Position numbers and translations under genes: made by a program
NCBI RefSeq assembly: GCF_015595035.1
Contig: NZ_JADNRN010000001.1
Span: forward strand, 248,001 to 312,000
Direction: 5' to 3'
From: Marinibium conchae
GTDB lineage: Bacteria > Pseudomonadota > Gammaproteobacteria > Enterobacterales > Alteromonadaceae
Length of the DNA: 64,000 bases
The notes under the pieces: generated by a model
Told to the model about the DNA's origin: nothing
The model's input: only the letters and a program-made list of their open reading frames with translations
The model's database searches: none
Shown: positions 48,940 to 56,249 of the stretch, in pieces
Layout of the letters: every line of letters begins with the position of its first letter
Numbering within the stretch: the first letter of the stretch is position 1

Positions 48940-49114
48940 ATCAGTTGTATTTTATATTTACTGAACTAAAGTATAGTAGAGAACATAGAATGAATGGACT
49001 AAGCTAAATTATTCTGTGCAAAACTTTCTATGAAAATTCTTTATGTATTTCATCACTTGAATAAACAAGGCTCAAAAAAATACCACTATATGAACGCGTA
49101 AATTAAACTACAAA

Positions 49115-51043
49115 ATGACAGACAATAATCACATAAATAACAAGCTGCTATCCTTGTTATCTAAAAATGAAAAAGTGATCTATCTATATCAGCCAGTCGA
49201 CGCTGATATGTCTGTGTCGATTTCTGACAATGTCAAACAAATACTTGGATTTGATGCGTCGCTATTCAAAAATGAAGCCATGCATTTTGAGTCTTTGGTT
49301 CATCCAGAGGATCTCGACGACTATAAATCCGACCTAGTCAACGCCATAGCCGACGCCCAAAATAATCCACATTTTACTCATCAAGATTATCAGCTCATGC
49401 GTTCAGATGGCACTTTCTTGTGGGTTGAAGAAAACAAACAGTTCGAAGTTGATGTTAATGGTGAACTGATTGCTACTATGAGCATCATTTCTTTGCAGGC
49501 CGAAAAGTATCAAATGCTTGATACGCTTGAATCAACGAACAAACGGCTAGAACTCGCAATGACTACCTCTGGTATTGGCACCTGGGATTGGGATCTTGTA
49601 AGCAATAAAGTTCGCTGCGATGCCAGTTGGAGCAAGATGATGGGCTTTGCAACCCCGATCCCCGTTGTGAATGTGTCGCGTATCTATGCCATGGTGCATG
49701 TAGACGACTTACATTTATTGCAAAAGGAGTTGAATGGTTATATTCAAGGTGAAAGAGCACGCTTTGAAATTGTGGTTCGCATGCGAAGCCTTAACGGCAG
49801 TTGGCGTTACATTTTGAACAGGGGGGTAATATTTAAGTATGATGCAACTGGCAAACCTCTTCACTTCATAGGTTCTCATACCGATATTACTGAACAAAAA
49901 GAAACGGAAATCGCGGCACTTGCGGCGCTAGGGTCGCGGAATCAATTTTTTGCGAGAGTGTCGCATGAAATAAGAACGCCTATGCATGGCATTCTCGGTA
50001 TTTTAGGCTTGCTAAAGTCAAAAATTAAAGAGCCTGAATTGCAAGGGCAACTGGATAAAGTGGAAGAAAGCTCTGAGCAGCTCTTGTTTTTGCTCAATGA
50101 CATTCTCGATTTGGCGAAATTGAATGAAACTAAACTCACCGTTAAACCCGAGCTTACCTCGATTAATGAAGTTGTAAGCCAAGTTGAACGCTTATTCAAA
50201 GCGAAGGCTGAGGAAAAAGGCCTTAAATTTACAACCACGGGGCCGAGTGAAGAGCATGCCTACCTTTTGATTGATAAGGTGAGAATAACTCAGGTGCTTT
50301 CGAATTTGGTCAGCAATGCCATTAAATATACTCATTATGGTTTTGTGAGCATTAATTGTCAGTATGTAGATGACGATCTCTATATTGAAGTGAGTGATTC
50401 TGGAATAGGTATTAAAGATATAAGCAAAATTTTTGACCCTTACGTGCAAGAGAGTGAACGCGGCAATCATGCTAGCAATAGCACAGGCTTGGGTTTAGAG
50501 ATCGTCAAAAAACTCATTGATCTAATGGGGCTGAACATTAGCGTTGTTTCTGATGGAAGTGGTACAAAATTTTCAATATGCTTAGGGCGGCCAACGCCGG
50601 CTAAGAACATCCGAAAGAATGTGCAGCAAAAGCCTGATTTCTCATCTAAAAATTTAGTAGGAAAACGTATCTTAGTTGTTGATGATAGCGATATAAATTG
50701 TGAAATCGCCTGTGAGATGCTCAGTACCTGCGGTGTAGAAACACATCGAGCTAGTGATGGCTTTCAGGCTTTAAAAGCGGTTAATATTTCACCTGAGTTC
50801 GATGTGATACTTATGGATAAGCATATGCCAAATATGGATGGTATCGAAGCGACTAAGAGCATACTTGCTCTCTACTCAGATGCTCAGCCGCCGATCATCA
50901 TAGCGCTAACAGCAGATGCCTTTGATGCGGATAACGAGGCATGGTTCTCACTCGGGCTTGCCGATTTAATTACAAAACCTTTTGATGCTGACATGTTATT
51001 GCAAACCGTCAGCCGAGCAATTAAAAAACGGCGAAAATCATGA
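49115..51043 (+). CDS. Hybrid sensor histidine kinase (PAS-PAS-HisKA-HATPase-receiver)
   Basis: A 642-residue cytoplasmic hybrid kinase without membrane segments. Two PAS domains (about 15-130 and 140-265, the second ending FIGSHTDITEQKE) are followed by the H-box FFARVSHEIRTPMHG (His284), N-box LVSNAIKYTHYG, G-boxes VSDSGIGIKD and STGLGLEIVKKL, and a C-terminal receiver (RILVVDDSDINCEIACEML) with Asp568 in ILMDKHMPNMDG. It overlaps the next gene by ATGA, so the two are translated together. Signal and output are unknown. Confidence 0.95.
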   Translation: MTDNNHINNKLLSLLSKNEKVIYLYQPVDADMSVSISDNVKQILGFDASLFKNEAMHFESLVHPEDLDDYKSDLVNAIADAQNNPHFTHQDYQLMRSDGTFLWVEENKQFEVDVNGELIATMSIISLQAEKYQMLDTLESTNKRLELAMTTSGIGTWDWDLVSNKVRCDASWSKMMGFATPIPVVNVSRIYAMVHVDDLHLLQKELNGYIQGERARFEIVVRMRSLNGSWRYILNRGVIFKYDATGKPLHFIGSHTDITEQKETEIAALAALGSRNQFFARVSHEIRTPMHGILGILGLLKSKIKEPELQGQLDKVEESSEQLLFLLNDILDLAKLNETKLTVKPELTSINEVVSQVERLFKAKAEEKGLKFTTTGPSEEHAYLLIDKVRITQVLSNLVSNAIKYTHYGFVSINCQYVDDDLYIEVSDSGIGIKDISKIFDPYVQESERGNHASNSTGLGLEIVKKLIDLMGLNISVVSDGSGTKFSICLGRPTPAKNIRKNVQQKPDFSSKNLVGKRILVVDDSDINCEIACEMLSTCGVETHRASDGFQALKAVNISPEFDVILMDKHMPNMDGIEATKSILALYSDAQPPIIIALTADAFDADNEAWFSLGLADLITKPFDADMLLQTVSRAIKKRRKS

Positions 51044-52590
51044 TTTATCCAAAAGTATTGAACATTCATAAAGACAGTGAATGGTCAAAGGAGTTTGGTC
51101 TTGAGCCATTGGAGTTGAAGACCCTACTTTTTAGCTCTACGATGGACTTCGTGGTGGCTCTTGGTGCTACTGGCTTGTACTTTCAGTTATTCCCCGGCAG
51201 AGAGCAGGTATCGGCAAAGTTCTCGATAGGCAAGGAGCTTAAAAGCACGGATATGTTCGTCGATTTAAGAGATGTTAAAAATATCAACGATGATTACTTT
51301 ATTTATGATCAGGAAAGTAGGACATCAAGCTTTGAAAAAGTGAAAAAAGCCTCGAAAGAGGAAGATCTTGAACAACTTATATACATCCCGGTTTTACAGT
51401 CAGATAATCGCTTTTTAGGTTTTATGGTTCTGTATTTTTTTAGCGCGATTGATGTGACTAAAATACATGAAACGCTGATTCGTCAATTTAGAGACAACAT
51501 CATTCTTCGCTTAAATTTAAGCAGAGAAAAACGTTTGCGCAGAGACATATCTGAAATTCAAGACTTAATTGCAAACTCCAATGAGCATCCTATATTTGCA
51601 AAAGACAAAGAGTTTAGAATCGTTTATGCGAATGACGCATTTTTGGAGTTTTATCCCCCGGAGCAGCGTGATAAGGTTATCGGTTACACTACCTTAGAGA
51701 GCTATGACCCTGCTGAGGTTGAAGAGTTTTTACAAGAAGACCGAGTCGCTTTCGAAAGCGGCCTAACTAAAACAGTCGAAAGAATCAGTTTCCCGAGTGG
51801 TAAAATTCGTGTGTTGGAAACCACCAAAAGACGATTCAAAACAAGTGCAGGCACTGAATATATTTTGGGGGTATCGTACGATCTCACCGAAAGGATTGTA
51901 TTGATTGAGCAACTGAAAAAGCGTAACGCCGAATTGGATAAGTTCTCGAATATTGCGTCACAAGACTTACGTGGGCCACTTAACTCTATTTTGAAACTGC
52001 TTGATTGGACACTCGAAGACCTTGACCCGATAGCAAACGAAGAGGCGATTGATAATCTTCATCAAATCAAAACTAAGGCAACCCGAATTCATACTTTACT
52101 TGATGACCTGTTTGATTATTCATATGCGGGTCGTGAAATACATGATGCAAAGCCCTTAAGTTTGCGATCATTCGTTATGAAAATTGCACCAAAGCTTAAT
52201 TTTCCAGAATCAACTAAGTTAGCTATTGACGACATTGAGTTAAACTTGCCCCATAATCCGTTTGAAGTTGTTATGCTGAATCTCCTAGGCAATGCTATAC
52301 AGCATGCTGATGCAGAGCAACTCGACATTGCTATCACTGCGAAAAAAGAAAGTAACGAATTTCTCATCACGGTACAAGACAATGGTATTGGTATTGACGA
52401 GAAGGATCACAAAGTCGTGTTTCAACTCTTTGAGACATTAGCCCCCCAATTTGAGCGGGCAGGCAGCGGTAAAGGCCTTGCTTTGGTGAAGAAGATTGTC
52501 GAAACCTATCAGGGTAGCGTTTCACTTGATAGCCAAATAGGAAAGGGTTGCCGCTTTGAAATACGCTGGCCACTGATCAGTAACGTATAG
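51040..52590 (+). CDS. Sensor kinase-like protein with Gln in place of the phospho-acceptor His
   Basis: A 516-residue protein: an N-terminal GAF-like region (about 20-150), a PAS domain (about 175-285, ending ILGVSYDLTER), a dimerisation helix pair, and a GHKL ATPase domain with N-box MLNLLGNAIQHA, G1 VQDNGIGIDEKD and G2 GSGKGLALVKKIV. In the H-box, LDKFSNIASQDLRGPLNS, the position normally His (SHDL) is Gln308 (codon CAA, 51961-51963). ATP binding looks intact but classical autophosphorylation on His should be impossible. It may act as a regulator or heterodimer partner of the coupled hybrid kinase upstream. Confidence 0.9.
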   Translation: MIYPKVLNIHKDSEWSKEFGLEPLELKTLLFSSTMDFVVALGATGLYFQLFPGREQVSAKFSIGKELKSTDMFVDLRDVKNINDDYFIYDQESRTSSFEKVKKASKEEDLEQLIYIPVLQSDNRFLGFMVLYFFSAIDVTKIHETLIRQFRDNIILRLNLSREKRLRRDISEIQDLIANSNEHPIFAKDKEFRIVYANDAFLEFYPPEQRDKVIGYTTLESYDPAEVEEFLQEDRVAFESGLTKTVERISFPSGKIRVLETTKRRFKTSAGTEYILGVSYDLTERIVLIEQLKKRNAELDKFSNIASQDLRGPLNSILKLLDWTLEDLDPIANEEAIDNLHQIKTKATRIHTLLDDLFDYSYAGREIHDAKPLSLRSFVMKIAPKLNFPESTKLAIDDIELNLPHNPFEVVMLNLLGNAIQHADAEQLDIAITAKKESNEFLITVQDNGIGIDEKDHKVVFQLFETLAPQFERAGSGKGLALVKKIVETYQGSVSLDSQIGKGCRFEIRWPLISNV

Positions 52591-52829
52591 CGTTTATAGT
52601 GTCGTCTGCTTATCTCAGTGAGCTTGAGCAGATTCACAAATAATCTTTTCCGTGATGACGATGCCTGCAGCTATGCCTTTTTCTATTTCTTTCTGTTTTT
52701 ATATAAAAACTCGATGAAAATCGACTGGTTTGGTGTTAATTTAGAGCTATCGACGGTTAGCGATCAGTTAGCAGTAAATTTGTCGTGTCTGTATCGCATA
52801 AAAAATCACAAAATTTGAAGGAACAAAGC

Positions 52830-54656
52830 ATGTTAGGGTCAAAATTCAAAATGAGCTTACTCGCTCTCACGCTAGGTCTTGTACTCACTGGTTGTGGGCT
52901 TGATGGCGATGATGGCGAAGTTGGCGAAACAGGTGCGCAAGGCCCAGAGGGAAGCCCTGGCAGTGACGGTAACGATGGTAATGACGGCAGCGATGGCGCC
53001 GACGGCCAAGACGGCCAGGATGCTTCAACAGGGGTATCTCTCTCTATAGTTGCTCGTGCTTCTTTAGGTTCACAAGACTCTGCCGAAATAGTCCAGTATC
53101 ACAAAGCAAGTCAAACTATTTATGCAACTAACTCAGCAGCAAATACGATAGCCATTATCGCGGCAGACGCAATCAGTAACGCTGAGCTTTCAAACCCAAC
53201 AAGCTCAACCAACCTGACCGTCTCGAGTATTGCTTTGCCAACTGAGATCGACTCAGTCGCACTCGGTGGTGTTACCAGTATTGCTATCTCAAACGACTTG
53301 TTGGCCGTTGCTGTAAGTGCAGCAACAGCGACCGATAACGGTTACATTTTGTTTTATAACGGACTAGAAAATAGCGCTCCTGCTTTTCTCGATAGTGTAG
53401 AGGTTGGTGCCCTGCCTGACTCGATTGCCTTTACACCCAACGGTGGCAAGTTGATAGTGGCTAACGAAGGCGAGCCAAATGATGATTACAGTATAGACCC
53501 AGAGGGCTCTATATCAGTGATTGATATATTAGCCAGTGGTGAGCCAGAAGAAACAGCGGAAGCGGTTTTATTCACCGCGCTAAACGGCACACAAGCAGCG
53601 CTTGAAGCTCAAGGCATGCATTTTCCAAACCCGAGTGGGCGTACGCTAAACGCTAATGTGATCAACACTACCGTAGCACAGGACTTGGAGCCAGAGTTCG
53701 TGTCAGCTACCAATGAAAATGCCTACATCACTTTGCAAGAAAATAACGGTTTGGCTATCGTTGACCTTGAGACTCTTGAAGTCACGGTAGTTGGCCTTGG
53801 CAGCAAAAACTGGTCTGGCTTGAACTTTGATGGCGAAGAAAATGCCGCAGTTAGCTTTGGTCAATATGAAGGTCTTGAAGGCATGTATATGCCAGATACC
53901 ATTGCGAACTATGAGTGGAAAGGTGCTACATTTTTGGTGACTGCGAATGAAGGTGATGCTAGAGAGTACTTTTTCCCTGTTGCTGATGAAGCTGCATGCA
54001 CTGCAGCCGGTGGGCAAGCCTATGATGCTGACGATGGGTGTTTGGCTTACAGCGATGAGATTGCCTTGGGTGACTTGACCGCGCAGGCCGGCTCTGAGCT
54101 TGAGGCCCTTCAAGCAGATGGTCGTTTAAATAATTTATTGGTAAGCAATGTGCTAGGTGATGCTGATGGCAACGGTGAATTTGAAACTGCCTATACCTAC
54201 GGCGCTCGTTCTTTCACCATTTGGGACCAAAATGCTTTGGTAACGTTTGATTCAGGCGATGAGTTTGAAAGAGTAACTGCTTCTATTCATGGTGCTCAGT
54301 TTAATAACGATGATGAAGAAAATGCGGGTGATTCTCGCTCTGCAAATAAAGGCCCTGAACCTGAGGCTTTGACGGTGGGTCAAATAGGCGACAGAACTTA
54401 CGCTTTTATTGGTCTTGAGAGAATGGGTGGCATTTTTGTGTACGATATTACCAATCCTTTTGATGCTTTTTTTGCTGATTACGTAATCAATCGGGACTTA
54501 ACCGAGGGTAGCACGGCAGCAAATGGTATTGGCGATCTGGCGCCAGAAAGTTTGTTGTTCATCGACGCAGCTGATAGTGCGACGGGTGAAGCCTTGGTGG
54601 TTGTTGGTAATGAGGTAAGCGGCACGGTGAGTGTTTACCAAGTAACACCTAACTAA
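52830..54656 (+). CDS. Choice-of-anchor I-type lipoprotein with collagen-like Gly-Asp repeat
   Basis: A 608-residue protein with a lipoprotein signal (LLALTLGLVLTGC). The mature N-terminus is a low-complexity collagen-like stretch of about 45 residues rich in Gly, Asp and Asn (for example GSDGNDGNDGSDGADG). The rest is a propeller-type domain of the choice-of-anchor I / alkaline phosphatase-like family (SIAFTPNGGKLIVANEGEPNDDY, TANEGDAREYF, YTYGARSFTIWD, GPEPEALTVGQI, YAFIGLERMGGIFVYDI). The ATG at 52830 has AAGGA 7 bases upstream. No C-terminal sorting signal is seen; the lipid replaces it. The function is unknown, probably a surface or periplasmic protein. Confidence 0.82.
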   Translation: MLGSKFKMSLLALTLGLVLTGCGLDGDDGEVGETGAQGPEGSPGSDGNDGNDGSDGADGQDGQDASTGVSLSIVARASLGSQDSAEIVQYHKASQTIYATNSAANTIAIIAADAISNAELSNPTSSTNLTVSSIALPTEIDSVALGGVTSIAISNDLLAVAVSAATATDNGYILFYNGLENSAPAFLDSVEVGALPDSIAFTPNGGKLIVANEGEPNDDYSIDPEGSISVIDILASGEPEETAEAVLFTALNGTQAALEAQGMHFPNPSGRTLNANVINTTVAQDLEPEFVSATNENAYITLQENNGLAIVDLETLEVTVVGLGSKNWSGLNFDGEENAAVSFGQYEGLEGMYMPDTIANYEWKGATFLVTANEGDAREYFFPVADEAACTAAGGQAYDADDGCLAYSDEIALGDLTAQAGSELEALQADGRLNNLLVSNVLGDADGNGEFETAYTYGARSFTIWDQNALVTFDSGDEFERVTASIHGAQFNNDDEENAGDSRSANKGPEPEALTVGQIGDRTYAFIGLERMGGIFVYDITNPFDAFFADYVINRDLTEGSTAANGIGDLAPESLLFIDAADSATGEALVVVGNEVSGTVSVYQVTPN

Positions 54657-54670
54657 AACGATAAACATTG

Positions 54671-54697
54671 AAAAAAGCGCCCAAGGGCGCTTTTTTT
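54671..54697 (+). terminator. Terminator after the choice-of-anchor lipoprotein gene
   Basis: Stem AAGCGCCC with GGGCGCTT around AA, followed by seven T, 15 bases after the stop codon. Confidence 0.92.
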
Positions 54698-54709
54698 ATT
54701 TCTAGCTTT

Positions 54710-54739
54710 GCAAAAGCAAAAGCAAAAGCAAAAGCAAAA
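54710..54739 (+). repeat. (GCAAAA)5 hexamer repeat
   Basis: Five perfect GCAAAA units followed by GCAG. It runs straight into the left arm of element C, whose first bases AGCAAAAG belong to the last unit. Confidence 0.95.
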
Positions 54740-54856
54740 GCAGTTGACGGGCCCTTGCTCTTCAAAACACGCTGTTCGCCATCCATGGCCGCTCTCCAAT
54801 TGCATCCATGCAATTGGACGGTTTCGAAGAGCAAGGGCCCGTCAACTACTTTTGCT
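54733..54856 (+). repeat. Structured inverted-repeat element, copy C
   Basis: Inverted arms of 31 bp (54733-54763 and 54826-54856) with one mismatch. The core (54764-54825) contains ACACGCTGTTCGCC, ATCCATGGCCGCTCT and the hairpin CCAATTGCA-TCCA-TGCAATTGG followed by GGTTT. Same core as copies A1 and B, different arms. Confidence 0.92.
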
Positions 54857-55043
54857 CTCACATGGTCGTTCTCCAAATGCATCTATACAATTGGACGGTT
54901 TCGAAGAGCAAGGGCCCGTCAACTACTTTTGCTCTCGCATGGTCGTTCTCCAAATGCATCCATGCAATTGGACGGTTTCGAAGAGCAAGGGCCCGTCAAC
55001 TACTTTTGCTATCGCATGGCCGTTCTCCAAATGCATCCATGCG
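54794..55043 (+). repeat. 77-bp tandem repeat, three copies plus a partial fourth
   Basis: Units start at 54794, 54871, 54948 and 55025 (truncated), exactly 77 bases apart. Each has the second hairpin of the element core, the right arm and a degenerate first-hairpin segment (CATGGTCGTTCTCC or CATGGCCGTTCTCC). The hairpins in units 2 and 3 carry one or two mismatches, so the copies are decaying. Open frames here only translate the repeat. Confidence 0.92.
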
Positions 55044-55118
55044 CGTATCAAGTGACAAAAGTAGTGTTAAGCGTTACTCTAAGGGGATTAATAAGAATAG
55101 CATTAACAAGGCAATAAT

Positions 55119-56243
55119 ATGACGCAACAAGTGGTACTGAGTGGAACAGGCTTATGGACACCAAAACACAGCATAAGTAACCAAGAGCTTATTGGCGCTT
55201 ACAACGCTTATGCTGATCAATACAATGCCGAAAATGCAGCAGATATTGAGGCTGGTGTATTACAAGCAAAGCCACATTCAAGTGCTGAATTCGTTGAAAA
55301 AGCCTCAGGTATCAAAAGTCGCTACATTTATGAGAAAGAGGGGGTGTTGGATATTAATAGAATGCGCCCTGCTATCGCTGAAAGAGGCGAAGACGAGCTT
55401 TCTAACCAAGCTGAAATAGCCGTCGAAGCAGCTAAAAAAGCCATGCAAGCTGCAAATAAAAGTGCCAGTGATATTGACGCCGTCATCGTTTCTTGCGCTT
55501 ACTTACAGCGCTCTTATCCAGCCATTGCAATAGAAGTTCAAGCCGAGCTTGGTATTCAAGGTTTTGGCTTTGATATGTTGGTTGCGTGTTCTGCGGCCAC
55601 TTTTGGTATGCATCGCGCCTATGAAATGGTGAAAGCCGAAACGGCAAAATGCGTTTTAGTTATTAATCCTGAGTTAGTATCGCCACAAATTAACTACACT
55701 GATCGCGATAGTCATTTTATTTTCGGTGATGTTGCTACCGCAGCTATTTTAGAAAGTGCAGAAACTGTCAGCTCGGCAAATGCCTACGATGTGTTAAGCA
55801 CTAAAGCATTTACCCAATTCTCAAGTAACATTCGCTCTAATCATGGCTATATGAACAGGGCAAACGATACCGACCCCTATGGCCCAGACAAGCTTTTTCA
55901 TCAAGAAGGCCGAAAGGTTTTTAAGGATGTTTGCCCACTAGCTGCTGAGCATATTAAAGAGCATCTTGCCAAGCATGACCTTGTGCCTGATAACCTAAGT
56001 CGTTGGTGGTTGCATCAAGCCAATATCAATATGAATACTCTTATTAGTAAACGCCTGTTGGGTCGCGATGCGAGTAGAGAAGAAGCACCGATAGTACTTG
56101 ACCGCTATGCTAATACAGCCTCGGCTGGTTCAGTTATTGCGTTCAATTTATACAATGAAGATCTCTCTAGTGGCGATTATGGCATTTTGTGTTCATTTGG
56201 CGCTGGATACTCAATTGGAAGTCTGCTCGTTAAAAAGAGATAA
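55119..56243 (+). CDS. FabH-like beta-ketoacyl-ACP synthase III
   Basis: A 374-residue thiolase-fold condensing enzyme. The catalytic Cys is in MLVACSAATFG, the His in WWLHQANINMN and the Asn in DRYANTASAGS, the KAS III triad. The chain is longer than E. coli FabH (317), with an insert of about 50 residues before residue 100, the form found as a second FabH-like protein in Pseudomonas and Vibrio. The substrate is unknown; it probably starts or primes acyl chains. It ends 6 bases before prsK, so the two are likely cotranscribed. Confidence 0.9.
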   Translation: MTQQVVLSGTGLWTPKHSISNQELIGAYNAYADQYNAENAADIEAGVLQAKPHSSAEFVEKASGIKSRYIYEKEGVLDINRMRPAIAERGEDELSNQAEIAVEAAKKAMQAANKSASDIDAVIVSCAYLQRSYPAIAIEVQAELGIQGFGFDMLVACSAATFGMHRAYEMVKAETAKCVLVINPELVSPQINYTDRDSHFIFGDVATAAILESAETVSSANAYDVLSTKAFTQFSSNIRSNHGYMNRANDTDPYGPDKLFHQEGRKVFKDVCPLAAEHIKEHLAKHDLVPDNLSRWWLHQANINMNTLISKRLLGRDASREEAPIVLDRYANTASAGSVIAFNLYNEDLSSGDYGILCSFGAGYSIGSLLVKKR

Positions 56244-56249
56244 ACACGG

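Noticed and set aside
52618-52818. A 66-codon frame upstream of the choice-of-anchor lipoprotein
   Set aside because: No ribosome site and unremarkable composition; it overlaps the real gene's leader and resembles no family.
54794-55043. Possible CRISPR-like array with 77-bp period
   Set aside because: The whole 77-bp unit is repeated; there are no unique spacers.
54649-55122. Several overlapping open frames with repeated segments such as FEEQGPVNYFC
   Set aside because: All are translations of the 77-bp tandem repeat and element C; the 77-bp period shifts frame with every copy, so no single protein repeat is maintained.
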